Made by a program: the position numbers and the translations under genes
NCBI GenBank assembly: GCA_019155185.1
Contig: CM032813.1
Span: 8,653,501-8,717,500 of the forward strand
DNA length: 64,000 bases
Direction of reading: 5' to 3'
From: Beaufortia kweichowensis
Taxonomy: Eukaryota; Chordata; Actinopteri; Cypriniformes; Gastromyzontidae
Notes under the pieces: generated by a model
What the model saw: the letters and a program-made list of their open reading frames with translations, nothing else
Databases searched by the model: none
Told to the model about the DNA's origin: nothing
In this document: positions 39,801 to 51,398 of the stretch, piece by piece
How the letters are laid out: each line of letters begins with the position of its first letter
Numbering within the stretch: the stretch's first letter is position 1

Positions 39801-41009
39801 TGTTAGGCATTATCATCATGTACCGCTGTGGTCTGCATTTTTTTGTCATTACAAATATTGCACCATAACCTGAAGGATTGTGGGTGTGTTTTTGTTTTTG
39901 ACTTTGTTGTAATATTTGCAGTGCAGTTATAATTGGAGTAACTTCTGGCATTTAATATTTGTCCACATTCAGTCTTTAAAGATGGACTCTTTTTTTAGTC
40001 TTGAAATGTTTATTCTGTCCTTTGTCCACAGGAGGCGCACTTAAGAAACAGTTCTAGTCCTCCGAACAGCACCGGCAGCACTGCAGACAGCGATGGATGG
40101 GAGAATCAGAGATTGGGCTGCGGTCTCTCTTCCCCAGACGAGCCCCAACCCAAAACCCGCAAGAGCTTTGCTGGATTCACCAGACCTTCAGCTCAGCCCC
40201 AGAAGCGACCGAAGTCGGCTGGTCTTCTCCTGGAGGGTCGAAAGAAAGCAGACAAGGTGAAAAAGAAGAAGAAGAAGCTGAGGAAAAGTAAGGGTGAGGA
40301 ACTGGGATCTTTCGCCCCATCTCCTCCCAGTGCTGACGGTGAGATCTTTGATCTCGGATGCACCATCAAGGAAGAACCGGAAGATTACTTCAGCATTCCC
40401 GTGCCCACCACAGGCACGGGCACATACCAGCCAGCGCACGCTGACACACGTTCATCTCCTGCTTCAGGTTGCCCGGACACCGCCACGTGCAAAGAGGAGC
40501 CTAATGCTGGGTGTCTGTGTTGGGACGGTTTTGAAAGCTCTGGTCGAGTCTCTACATCAGAAAAATCTGACGGGGAAGCCATCGCTGAAGAAGACATCAA
40601 AGATGAAGGTTTTCCGGGCAAGAGGACTGTGATCCGGCAGGGAAAACAGGTGGTGTTTCGAGATGAAGATGGATCGGGGGATGATGAGGACATCATGGTT
40701 GATTCAGGTAAGAAAAACTTTACATTTATCATGATTTCTCACAGTCGGATAAATTTGAATTCACCGTCTTTGTCATGTCTAGATGATGACTCCTGGGACC
40801 TTGTGACATGTTTCTGCATGAAGCCATTCGCAGGAAGGGCCATGATCGAATGCAACCAGTGCAACACGTGGATCCACCTCTCCTGTGCCAAAATCCGCAA
40901 ATCCAACGTCCCAGAGACGTACATCTGCCAAAGCTGCAAAGACTCAAAGTTTGACATTCGACGATCCAGTCGCTCACGAGTGGGCTCTCGAAAACACCTA
41001 CTCGACTGA
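36829..41009 (+). CDS. phf13: PHD finger protein 13
   Basis: Four coding exons, 36,829-36,867; 37,865-37,966; 40,032-40,707; 40,783-41,009, give 347 aa. PHF13 (SPOC1) is a nuclear reader of H3K4me3 that affects chromatin compaction and DNA repair. Visible parts: the family N-terminal motif KRKRTVEDFNKFCTFVLAYA (residues 20-39) followed by GYIPYP; a lysine-rich stretch near residues 118-134; acidic segments; RQGKQVVFRDEDGSGDDEDI before the finger; and a C-terminal PHD finger with ligands C282, C284, C296, C299, H304, C307, C321 and C324. The acidic DDDSWDLVTC lead-in and the end FDIRRSSRSRVGSRKHLLD match PHF13 rather than PHF23. All introns are GT-AG. Exon 1 begins right after an acceptor, so a non-coding exon lies upstream. 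The last intron is only 75 nt and open in frame. The neighbour dnajc11 supports the orthology. Confidence 0.95.
37008..37335 (+). mobile_element. Tc1/mariner-like repeat, copy 2 (forward) in phf13 intron 1
   Basis: Begins ACCAGTCAAAAGTTTGTAA and continues with CTTGAGGTCTTAACCTGAGA, then AGCTTTTTAAACAGCACTGAA, ending near GAATATGTTGGAACAATTAT. It is the same element as 35,328-35,702 in opposite orientation, about 1.3 kb apart. No transposase coding sequence is present. Confidence 0.6.
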
Positions 41010-41269
41010 TGACACTCCTGTCCTTCCCCGTGTACAGAGACTTGTCACTTCAAGATGTAACGCAATGACTATGAAAGAGGAACGGCTCGGACCTTCGTCA
41101 CTAAACTGTCACGTGTTCCTGTTTTTAATACTTCTTGCCTTCCTTCTTTAATGTTTGCGTCAGGCAATCAATACACTGATGATGCATTAAAGACAGAGAC
41201 TTCTGCCATACAAACTCTGTAGATGGTCAGAGTCCACACCTGAAAGGTATTACACGATAGGTGTTCTGG

Positions 41270-41275
41270 AATAAA
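41270..41275 (+). promoter_or_regulatory. phf13: Candidate proximal phf13 polyadenylation signal
   Basis: AATAAA hexamer 261 nt after the stop codon, in GTTCTGGAATAAAGGGATTT. Use is not proven. Confidence 0.4.
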
Positions 41276-42435
41276 GGGATTTGGGCATCCGATTGCACTT
41301 TTTTAAAGAACAAAAGGGGGTAACTAGAGAAGCTCCTTTGTATCCATAGCTTTCAAAAGTATGTCTTTTTGTGGAGAGTATGTATATTATATAAAACATT
41401 TACCAGAAGATATTAGTGTTCAAGGTGTTTGAGACCCCCAAATGTGTATGAGACAAAGAGTGCTATTGTGCTATTTCTGTTTTTATTTTTAAAGAGCAAA
41501 GAAACAACTTCAGAATCACATAAAGGTAATGTGTGTGTCTGGTTAATCCCCTTTTTAAAACAAGACACTTTAGGCATGTTTTCATGTTTCAATAGACTGA
41601 AAACTATTTTTTTTGACAATTATATGTTCAAGTATGTAAATTGTGTAATGGGACAGTCAATGTGCTCAGTTGTCATGACCCAAATCAAAGATTTGTAATA
41701 CTAAAATGGCTTCTTTTTATGTTTTCTTGCATGTGTTCTTTAAACTCATTTTTGAATGTTTTTTTTCCTTTATCCTCTGAAATCTCCTTCTCTTTAAAAG
41801 GTCAACACTGTACTGGTGTGTGATAATTGGGCTGCAAGGCGTTAAATTTTCCCCAAAATTTGCATGTTTTCTGCATTATGCAATAATTTCTGCACAAGTC
41901 GAGAGCTGTAAAAGATTGCTTCCAAGCAGCTATCTTACACTATGATGTCTTTTTTTTCTTGTTCTTATTGTGAAAAGGCAAATAGCTATGATAGATGTTG
42001 ACCTGTTGTGATGTTTCATAATTGTAATAAGTTATTAAAATCCTAAAATTGACCTTGTCATATATTTTTTATTGAGTCAGTGGTCTTCACAATGATTTTG
42101 GCTGCACATTAAAACTGGATATTTACTGGATAAGTTTTGAACATCTGTCTTCCTGTCAAAGAAACTTTTTGGCAGTCCTATAGATCAAAACTGCTTTCTT
42201 AAATTGTTTTGTCAGAAAGTGTCACTTGTAAATTTAGTTGCTTTTTGTTATCCATTTATCAAGGGTTTCATTGCAAATATTGCTGTACATTTGTTTTGTA
42301 CAATCATAATGTGCTTATGTAGATGATGTTGATATTTCAGGGCTGTTTTTGAGCAGACGGGAGGATTAAAATCTCACACTGTTACAGGCAGTGTTCAATG
42401 AAAAGAGAGATGTTTCTGTGAAACTTCATGTTATA

Positions 42436-42441
42436 AATAAA
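42436..42441 (+). promoter_or_regulatory. phf13: Candidate distal phf13 polyadenylation signal
   Basis: AATAAA followed within ~30 nt by a GT/T-rich stretch (TTTTATGTGAACC and on to TCTTCTTTTTC). It marks a plausible distal end just before the hAT-like repeat. Confidence 0.4.
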
Positions 42442-42549
42442 TTACATTTTATGTGAACCGCATGGTCTTCTTTTTCAGGAACTGAGATTTTGAGGCCCAT
42501 AAGACCAAATTTATTTACCTTTACAATGCAATGTGAAGAAAAACAGGAG

Positions 42550-42735
42550 CAAGGGGTGGACAGGACTGTCCTGGAGGGCTGATGTCCTGAGTTTAGCTCC
42601 AACCCTAATTAAACACACCTGATCCAGCAAATCAAGGCCTTCAGGATTACAAGAAACTTTGAAGCAGGTGTGTTGAAGCTAAACTTTGCAGGACAGAAGC
42701 CCTTCAGAACATGTATTGCCACCCCTGGGATTCGT
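42550..42735. mobile_element. Non-autonomous DNA transposon remnant (hAT-like)
   Basis: Carries the blocks CTGTCCTGGAGGGCTGATGT, GTTTAGCTCCAACCCTAATT, AAACACACCTGATCCAGCAA, then AGCAGGTGTGTTGAAGCTAA and GCCACCCCTGGGA. The two halves are partly inverted copies: TTTAGCTCCAAC against GAAGCTAAAC, and CACACCTG against CAGGTGTG. This matches a very common fish repeat that I recall as a hAT-type non-autonomous element. It lies between the convergent phf13 and dnajc11 3' ends. Confidence 0.65.
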
Positions 42736-42938
42736 TCTTTGTACGGCACTAAATTCATCTGAGAGGTAATGACACATCCAAGTATCAGTAATTACTCTTC
42801 AATAGTATTAAGAGATTCAATCTTTTTGTAAAGTATTAGCACTTTGCCCAATAGCATGTGACATCACCTGAATGCTTAAGAAAATTTCATGTTGACACTA
42901 AAAAATAACAACTTTGAAGTCAGATAGATCATAGGGTT

Positions 42939-44802
42939 TTTATTGTTTAAATAATTCTTCAATACATCAATACAATTGTAAGGTTTTGCATCAGATGTAA
43001 CACTGCTTTCTTTCAATGTTGTAAAACAAGGCTTAAATCAGCCATTAACAGAAACATAAGCTACACTAAAAACGTCAGGAGACGTGCAAGGTAAATGACT
43101 GTACCAACCAACCAGCCAACCAACCAACCAGAGAATGTTAACAGGTGTTCATGTTTAAATCACAGCAAATGATGTCATTACTCAAGAGTTAATGTACTGA
43201 ACAAAGATCCAGAATGACAGAACATACGCCATTTCAAAGCAGCTACTCTGAATAGACTTTACACCTTAATGTAATACAGTGGGACAACAGTTACATATAA
43301 ACACAGAGATTTCATTGGATATTGTCCAGCAATCAACAAATGCACCAATTAAATGAAGAAGGAGAATAGAGGAGAAGACGCATTTAAATGACACAACAAA
43401 CAAAACATGCAGCAGTTTAGTTCTGGAAATAAAAATATTAAAATGGTTTTGAACATAACTCTTTCTTTCTTTCTGTTCAAATGTTTCATTTAAATGGCAA
43501 TAAATAACATGTTGACCAAAAAACTACTCAATAGGCATTTTACTTTAACTTTAAATCAATCTGTGTAATGCTTCAGACATTTCACACTGTTAAAATGTAT
43601 GCAGCTAAATTCAAGAGAACTGGGCAGGAAAATTACTTTCACGGCCAACATGCAGATACACGTTATGACAAACAAAACAAACAAACATAACTGGATTTTC
43701 CAATTCATTGGAACCATGACTGTGTGCTCCTGTTGGCATTTATTTTATAAATCTGAAAAATATTGCAATATTCATGACAAATGAATCAAGACAAACAAAA
43801 AGCGGTCCATCCGTCTTTGATATTCACTATAGTGGGGAGAAAATCTCACAAAAGCATCTCGTATTTCATCCCCTGACATGCATATACCAATAGGTTTGCT
43901 ATAAAGATTAAAGATATTTAAAGACAAACAAAAAATTAAGTCCAATTTGATGTTACCACCAACTTTCAGCAGCTTATGATAATGGGAGTGGGTATTTTAG
44001 TAACTGGAAAATCCATCCTAAAAACTAATTTTCTTATTTAAAATGTAGCATTCTCGATTATGAGAATAAACTATAACCTAAACATTTCAGTGAGATTTAC
44101 CTGAAAATCCAATAATATCACAAAGGCCATTACCTCAATAACATTTCTCTTTCTCTCACACTAATCTGAGATGAAATGAGATCATGACTTTCATGTCCGA
44201 ACAGATTGTTCTACTAAAACTGGTTTGTGGGACGGTGTCAGATTCTCTGCTTTTAGTTCCAGAATCCAAACATGCAGAAATCTCTGTATATGGTTATCAA
44301 TCGAAACACATTTAGAGATCATAAATACAAAGCACAGCTTGTTCTATAACAGTTTGAACCAGACATCAAAATGGTTTATTGGCAAACATTCCTACACATT
44401 TACATGTAGGAATAACACTGACTGATACTAATGGATAAAATAATATGACATTTGACCTTTCACACACTTAAAAACATACAGCTGTTGTATCTCCAGGCTT
44501 GATTCTGGATGGCGATTTATCCATTGCTTCGATGCTTGAGCATAAACGTTAGATAGGGTTTTGAGGTTACCAGACAACATAAAGGTGATAGATGGGTGAC
44601 AGCCCTTCTCATCAATCGATGACAGACTGTCCTCCTGTATCTCTGCGTGTTCATTGATCACATTTGTCTGTTCCTTCCGGGATGTCTCGGACATTCCTAC
44701 GTCTCCGTACCTATTTTATGAGCTGGTGCACATGAGAACAGAAAATAAAACAGTGTCATATGACTTTCACCCCATCAGCTTAGAATGAATCAACTTATTT
44801 AG
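42939..44802 (-). other. dnajc11: dnajc11 3' UTR region (inferred)
   Basis: Downstream of the dnajc11 stop on the minus strand. TTTATT at 43,739-43,744 and at 42,939-42,944 (AATAAA on the minus strand) are candidate polyadenylation signals, so the 3' UTR may run for 1.1-1.9 kb. An 88-codon minus-strand frame at 44,428-44,694 lies inside it (see rejected items). It also holds a CCAACCAACCAGCCAACCAA-type short repeat near 43,105-43,130. Confidence 0.4.
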
Positions 44803-47800
44803 TCAGTCCTCACATTGTTTAGGTATCCTAAGAGGCTCTGTATCTCCAGACAAGACTTGGTGCATTACACCTCTGAACTGATACAGCAGCTTTAGACTCT
44901 TGTCCTCTCCAACACACGGATCATAAAAACCTGGCAAACCAGCCTGATTTACAAGAGATGGAAGTTATTCATGGCAAACACGACTGGGTTTAATACAAGT
45001 TGATGTCTATCAATGCTTATTGACGTTGTCTGTGCAAAGTTTGTAACTTTCAACTTCAATGTCATAATGTTCTCATTTTGACTATGTAGTTATTTAACTT
45101 GTTGATCATAATTCAGTGATAAAAAGCAAGACTTGATGTGTAAGTGTCTAACCTTTGAAGCTTCTGTAAGAATGAGTTTAGAGTCTTTCACTAAACACTG
45201 CAGCGGGACTGTCACGTCGATCACCTTTGCCCTCTCGTGCTTCTGACTATTGTCCGACACAAACTTGCCATACCAGGCGTTTAGAATGATAAGACCTAAA
45301 ACCAAAAACAGAAATAAAAATATTATTAACCCATGACATCAATCTCTTAAACATACAGATAACACTAAACAGAGAACATAAAAATCACCCATTTTCGATT
45401 CCTCAGCATCAATGATTCTCTTCACTGACTCTTGCATCAGCACCACCTAAAAAAACCCCACAAAACAACCATTCTGTAAAATGGAAAACAGCATCTCAAT
45501 AAAAATAACGATAATCTCAATGATAAATTGCTGTTTGTGTTGGCAGAAAGAAGACAGTCATTGTTGTCCATGGATTCATTTGACTTACTGAAGCTTCGGC
45601 CTCTTGTTTCCTGCGAGCAATTTCTGAAGCAGAATCCTCCTTCTGTTTCTCCAGTTCACTGTAAACAACAGAACAAGCCCTTCATCAGAGAAACTTCTCA
45701 GAGGGCGAGTAAGAACAGAGGGTTGGAGAAAACGGGTGGTTTCGGAGCAGTAATTGCTGATAATAACTCACTGTTTCTTCTGGGCTCGTACATAAGGCAT
45801 AATAATAAGCTTCTGGACAGCTAAGTAGATGGCCAGTGGGCCCACAGTGGCATAAAACACGGCACTGGGTAATATCTGGTCGGTCAGATGAATAGGAAAG
45901 AGGTAGGTTTGACTGGCTCGGTTTAACCTGAAGAAAGAACAACACGGCCGGCATAAATAGAAGCTGTGAGCGGGAAAAAATGATATTATAATGTTGTTTT
46001 GCTGAAGCTCTAACCTGATTTTGAGGGAGACTCCTTGGGGAACTCCGATGCTGACGGTTGCAGCCAGAACGCTGTGGCGACTGATCTTCCGCTCTGCTCC
46101 GTATTCAACCACAGTGCCAAAGAACCCGGTTCTGTCATGAACAAAAATTTTTTTATGTTCTTCGAAAAGTCATTTCTTCTTTGTTTGTGCATTTAAATTC
46201 ACAGTAATCCTACACAACATGTTCCTCAGAGTCCTCTCAAAAACTTGATCTTTTTTGGTCACATCCATAACACAACATATTCCCATCATTTTTTTAAAAA
46301 TTGGATAGCTTGTGCATTGAATGTTTTTTTATGTCTATCATTAGTTTAGTAAAATATAAACTGATGGTTCAATATACTTCTAATAAATACATTCTGTGAA
46401 AATGTATATGTCAAGTTTTGACTGAAAAAAAATCACGTCCATAACGCTGGAATTGCTCTAATATTAAAAGCTTATATTCAACCCACAGGAAGAAAACTTA
46501 CTTGATGGAGCCTTTAACCTTGGTCTGGTCATCATCTTGGAATTTGTACTGAAAACTCATCATCAGGTAAGAATGAGGAATTCCAAGCTGAAAAAGAAAA
46601 AAAAGAAAAACAAATGACATTCTCACATTCAGCATAGTTACTTTCAAACGTCCTTGATGGAATTTCTGAGTAGATCTGACCTGCAGAGCGAGGGTGAAGT
46701 GGCTGGTTTTGGTGTCCCTGACGACGCTGGTGGTCATGGCAGACTGGCTTCCCCAACGCCACTGCAAGTAGCCCATAGTGTTCTGGTCTAAGTGTCGTGC
46801 CATCATTGTCGTGGCATTTGGTCTCACGCCACGTGAGGAGAACTGCAGTCCCCACTGCGCAGTCACAAAGCTGAAAGCCCACAGAGCGCATTACTAAAGC
46901 ATGCATCCCAAAACATTACTTATTTAAGTGCAAACATTTATGACCTCACTCAAAATGCATGCAGAGGGACACTTACCAACGTGCCGTAACATTGCGGAAA
47001 ACTTTCATCCCAAATAGAGGTCCTCTAACGTCCCCTGCGCCAAACTCAAGCTAAAGACACACAAAAGAAAAAGAGGAGAACATCAAAACCAAACCCGTTT
47101 GAATGGTACATAAACATTGGAGGGAAAGACTCCCACCTCTCCCCAGCCCCTTGATGATGTCACACGGCGGACACACAGGTTAATATTTCCTCCCCCGTTG
47201 CCATTATGGGTAGATAAAGAGCCAGAGAGGACGGCGGTATCTGTATTGGTTAGGGGTGCCTGCCAAATATAAACATGTAAGACTATAAAGAATAAAGCAA
47301 AAATAGTGATGTCAGACATGACGTCATGGTGATGTCATGAAATGCTTCAAACCTCAATGGATTGGGAAATGTGCATTCTGTTAATCTCAATGTGGGGAAA
47401 ACCTCCTCCTGGAACATCCTCGAAGTCCTCCTCATAGTGGTCAAAAAGGTCTGTCGCATCTATACCCACACTTATTGTCCCCTAGATGATGAAAACAGGA
47501 ATAGCATTAGTAAAACCCACTCCAGACCAATCACGCTACATGAAAGATGTTTGGTTGCAATTTTATTTTTATTAAAAAACTGAATTGCATTCTGAGAAAT
47601 AATAAGGACAATCTTCTTGTCCTCTCTCCTGCTTTTCTTTAGGCCTGGATGAGCAGTGAGGGCTGAAATATCCACCTTAGGGTTTGTTCTCTGCTGGAGT
47701 CTTCTTTCATCTCTCTCTCTCTGCAAACGCTCATATTCCTCCCGGATCTCTGCAGGGGTTTTCTTCCTCTCCACCACCTCAAAGAGATCAGACAAGCAGA

Positions 47801-49861
47801 TGTGTCATTGGTGCATCATGCACTCTAGAAGCACACAGGAATTCAAACATTATTGATACTGAATGTTTTCAATGGTTTACATCGAAACCAACCTCCCAGC
47901 CTTCCACATCCAGTCCCCGCTTCCCAAATATGTCATATATGGCTCGAGACTGCGGGTCACTGAGAACTAAGCAGAGGTCAATATTGAATCGAGTTGTTTG
48001 AAAATGGGTCACATTGTTAATATTGGGTGATAATAAAGTTTCCAAAAGGTTTTTACCATATTAATAGTTCAGATGTGAATATTTGGTGGTTTAAATACCC
48101 ATGTGAGGTCTCTATCAACGTTTTTGAAGCATTTTTAATGTTAAAGCATGATTTATCAGGTAAAGTGCTATTTTCAGAATTGTCAACAGTCCATATTCCT
48201 CATAAATGAACACATAGAAATATTCTTCGAAGAGCCATACTATTATCCATTTGTTGGGTATTATCGTTTCTGGTTTGTGCATCAAACATATTATTTTATA
48301 CATCATGATTATTTTACATATTATGATTACTCTAATCTTTTTATACAAAGCCATCATGAGAGGACACACGGTTTCAATGCTTACCTTCATATGCCTGGTG
48401 CACATAGTTGAAGAGATGCTCTGCCTGTGTCTTTAGCTCTGGGTCTCTGTGTTTGTCAGGGTGGTACAGCATACAGAGCCGTCTATATGATGATTTTAAC
48501 TCTTCTGAAGTGGCCTGCGGTCCATCATTCAGTCAGAGAAATAAACAGAACAGCTAAATCCCACATGATCAAACTCATGAACACAAACTCAACGAGTGTT
48601 ACCAGCTATTTGAAATAAAGGGTAAATAAGGTCTGCTTGACAAGTCATATTTCAGGTTTGCATTCTGTCTGGTGTGGCACTTTATCTTCTGTGCTCATAT
48701 ACTATACTGCCAAATGCCCCAAAAGCCACTCCTAGTACGTTTCTGTTGTCAGTAAACGGAACAATAATGAAAAAACGATTGAAGGTGACCCATTTTAACT
48801 ATGCACCACATTCACCACATTTAACTTTTATGAAAATGAATCACGGTTTTACTACAATACAACGGATAAAGTGTAGTACAGCAGTACTGTAGTAAAATCA
48901 TGTTAACCACGCATGATTTATTGTCTTACCAGAGTAACCATACAGCAGTTTAACCATGATAACTGTAGTAAACTTTACTTAAGCAAACTTAATACAAATG
49001 GTAATCAATTAAACATATTTTGAATAAATATGTTTGTTATTTGAATAAAAAATAAATATGTATGTTATTTGAATAAAAATAACTGTTTAGTTATAAAATA
49101 ACTGTCGGAATAGTTTACGCTACAAGACGCTTTGCTTTCCTTAAAAAAGTCACCAAAAAATAAATTGATTGGTTAAACTACATACGCGCACACGTTAACA
49201 GGCTGCTGATTGGCTGTCCCACAGAATTTTGGCGCGTTTCGAACGCCAATAATTACTTACTCCGCTTCAGGTATTGAAGCAGTAAAAGCATGAATAACTT
49301 TTGTGGATTAAGGACGTTTTCAAAACTACAGAATCACCATATTTTACAAGGTACATGAGAAAAAAGCGGTTTATTAGATTATTTCTGTCATTTTGTGTTT
49401 GTTCATGCGAAGTACTTTACATTATTAAGTGTTTCATCAAACATATGAACACTTTTAGGCGCTGTAGTGCATTTATATTTATATGGGTACATGCAAAATA
49501 GACTTAGAATGACACCAAATATCACTACAAGAGGCTGAAATAACTGCGGTTTGACTGACGGACGGATCAGCTGATATTTGTAATCGGTCAGGTTGTCTAA
49601 GCATGAAACATCATATCATCTTATTAAGAATGAAGCAGGTGCAGCCGGTATATATATGTAGAATCTCTTACTGTATTGGAGAGAGTGTGACCTAATATGA
49701 GAAATCACACGTCTCTTTACATGTTACGCAGGATTCACGCTTGCAATTGCATCGCGTGTCTCTTAAAATCACCTCCGCCGTCTTACCTCTCTCCTGACAT
49801 TGAGCAGAGAATAATAATCTTGGTTGTCTACTTCCAATTCATTTTCCAAGGCAGCCGCCAT
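44803..49861 (-). CDS. dnajc11: DnaJ homolog subfamily C member 11
   Basis: Fifteen coding exons in transcript order: 49,787-49,861; 48,385-48,514; 47,893-47,966; 47,676-47,777; 47,353-47,481; 47,137-47,259; 46,977-47,050; 46,681-46,870; 46,502-46,587; 46,015-46,131; 45,772-45,927; 45,589-45,658; 45,389-45,446; 45,153-45,295; 44,803-44,943. They total 1668 nt, 555 aa, close to the human length of 559 as I recall it. DNAJC11 is a mitochondrial outer-membrane-associated J protein linked to MICOS/SAM complexes and cristae organisation. It has an N-terminal J domain (about residues 14-80, HPD at 43-45, in CMLYHPDKHRDPEL), a charged helix AEIREEYERLQRERDERRLQ, a central beta-rich region, a hydrophobic segment YATVGPLAIYLAVQKLII, and a C-terminal DUF3395 domain (LIILNAWYGKFV, VTVPLQCLVKDSKLILTEAS). 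Several donors are weak (GTTGGT, GTGGAT, GTTTGA) but keep frame. It is divergent from camta1. Confidence 0.96.
46150..46465 (-). repeat. Interspersed repeat R1, copy 3 (reverse) in dnajc11 intron
   Basis: The reverse complement reads GCAATTCCAGCGTTATGG, TCAAAACTTGACATATAC, GAATGTATTTATTAG, TATATTTTACTAAAC and later TGTAGGATTACTGTGAAT, in the same order as the copy in svbp. It lies between the exons 46,015-46,131 and 46,502-46,587. Confidence 0.65.
48045..48300 (-). repeat. Interspersed repeat R1, copy 4 (reverse) in dnajc11 intron 2
   Basis: Contains AATATTTGGTGGTTTAAATA, CCCATGTGAGGTCTCTATCA, CAGTCCATATTCCTCAT and TCTGGTTTGTGCATCAAA. These match the reverse complement of 17,640-17,985 and, for the central part, of 31,000-31,150. 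Confidence 0.65.
48685..48970. repeat. Possible interspersed repeat in dnajc11 intron 1
   Basis: Repeated blocks such as CACGGTTTTACTACAATAC, GTACTGTAGTAAAATCATG, TAACCATACAGCAG and TTTAACCATGATAACTGTAG have the 'accatggttttactacagt' character of a dispersed cyprinid repeat, with partial internal inverted symmetry. Boundaries are approximate. Confidence 0.4.
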
Positions 49862-51353
49862 GTTCCCAGAGTCCAGCCTACTATGGCGTAGGTTCTTCTC
49901 ATGAATATTAATTACGTAGCGTGACGTTCGGCCAGGGAGCCTATCCGTTTCGCTGTTAGGCAGACGTTTGTAGTCAGCTGGCGAATTAATAAGTTGTGTG
50001 GCAATATCAGCCTTACTATATTAATATTCATGAACTAAGAATTTGCCATAGTACAATACATAAACGGCGTGTGGTCGAAGTTTAGGATCTATTATAAATC
50101 CTGCCTCCTTGTGTACCGGAGGTGTAGAGCCTTTACTTGAAATTTTGCTTTTTTTTGTGAAATTTAGATTTGGTTGGGCTGTTTAAGTTTGGTATGACAT
50201 CGTTGTATTGTCTTTTTATTGTGTTTTATGCTTGACGTTTTAGTTTGTTTATAGCTATATAAAGGACAGTTTCTCCTGATTAAATTATACAAAATCTTTA
50301 TGCGCAGTTATTAAGCTTCATTACACTGGATTGAACGTACATAAGGTGTTATGCTTTACAATTTTTGCCAATATGTACGTATACATGCACGCATATGCCT
50401 TATTTATTGTGCTTTTTTCTCTGTAGCTTAAAATTGTTTTACTTCGATTCCACGTTTCTTGACTCATTTTTAAAGCGGCTTTTGTGGAAATGTTATCAGT
50501 GTTAGTAGTAGCTATTTCATGTTGTCTTGCATAAACACCTGATTTGGCGAAAATAGGCTCGTGATGTTCCGTCTGTTTGTGGCCGAGGAGTGGAGCTGTT
50601 CTTTCAGAACCACTTCAGCACCCGCGAGTGGACAGCGCTCAATAACTCATGAACGAGCGTGGATTCTTTACACGCAAACTGAAACATCTTGTATATATTT
50701 TTTACATTTGGCGTCACTGATGACTTCAGGCAATACTGTTTAGAGTAAACCTGACCTATCACTACGCACTCATCCATGCCATTCCGTGACCTACCAGAAT
50801 GTGTAAACATCATCTTTAACTCCAGTAGCAGGTTAACGACTTTAACGTGGCTGTTAACATCTAATTATATGACACAGTGGGCCATGTTATTATGACTTAG
50901 ACTGCTGGGCACGTATCTTTTTATTTTAGTGAGGCTCGGTGAACGGAATGGATAAATAGAAATTCGTGATATTTGTCATATTGTTACGTCGTGGACTAAT
51001 TTTGGATATCATAAAAGCTTTGGATTTGTTTTTCATATAACACAGTTCCATGGTTTTCTAATAAATTTAAGCGTCGCATTTAGCCGAATGCTCATTGGTC
51101 GAAAGGTTTTAAAGGTGTCTACTAAATAAAACGAATTCGCCAATAGGGTGGATGGGATAGATAAAAAGGGGGGAATATGGATTTCGCAAATTCATAAAGC
51201 ATCACCGAAAATACCTTTGTCATTTATGCCACTTCGTGGCCAATAGTAAAAGCGTATTCACGGACGCGCCTCCCGCCTCTCGCCCCCTCCTCGAGCCGCG
51301 TCCTCGCCGTGAACGCGCGTGGTACCCCCCCGGTCGCGAGGAGGAGGAGGAGG
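49862..51353. promoter_or_regulatory. Divergent dnajc11-camta1 promoter region
   Basis: About 1.5 kb separates the two start codons on opposite strands. Near camta1 the DNA becomes GC- and CpG-rich (about 51,250-51,375, with CGCGCGTGGT and GTCGCGAGGA), as expected for a CpG-type promoter and 5' UTR. The dnajc11 side (49,862-50,000) has CpG sites but no clear TATA box. The middle is AT-rich with nothing recognisable. Whether the promoter is truly bidirectional cannot be read from the sequence. Confidence 0.5.
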
Positions 51354-51398
51354 ATGTGGCGCGCGGAGGGGAAATGGCTGCCGAAAACAAGCCGGAAG
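51354..51398 (+). CDS. camta1: CAMTA1 first coding exon (partial gene)
   Basis: ATG at 51,354 opens 15 codons, MWRAEGKWLPKTSRK, ending at a perfect donor AAG|GTAAGAG at 51,398/51,399 (phase 0). As I recall, human CAMTA1 starts with exactly these residues. CAMTA1 is a nuclear calmodulin-binding transcription activator with CG-1, IPT/TIG, ankyrin and IQ domains, strongly expressed in brain; none of those domains lies in this window. The next canonical exon (human SVSQSVFCGTSTYC...) was not found before 64,000, so intron 1 exceeds 12.6 kb. Position and orientation after phf13 and dnajc11 match the human order. The same exon is open in a second frame from an ATG at 51,374 (MAAENKPE then a split codon), described as a finding. 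Confidence 0.9.

Larger units (their letters stand above)
41010..42441 (+). other. phf13: phf13 3' UTR (inferred)
   Basis: Non-coding sequence after the phf13 stop. Candidate polyadenylation signals AATAAA are at 41,270-41,275 (proximal) and 42,436-42,441 (distal). The distal one would give a 3' UTR of about 1.4 kb. No other gene is seen. Small open frames here have no coding signature. Confidence 0.5.

Noticed and set aside
40113..40115. phf13 start placed inside exon 3
   Set aside because: Exons upstream encode the conserved N-terminal TVEDFNKFCTFVLAYAGYIP motif in phase, so the true start is at 36,829.
40188..40977. Minus-strand and alternate-frame open frames across phf13 exons 3-4
   Set aside because: Shadows of the real phf13 coding sequence, which has the PHD finger and intact splice phases.
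44428..44694. 88-codon minus-strand frame downstream of dnajc11
   Set aside because: It lies in the inferred dnajc11 3' UTR, after the conserved C-terminal exon and stop codon; no recognisable domain and no need for it in the gene model. An alternative last exon cannot be fully excluded.
45685..46906. Several alternate-frame minus-strand frames over dnajc11 exons
   Set aside because: Shadow frames or read-through of introns; the spliced model matches DNAJC11 throughout.
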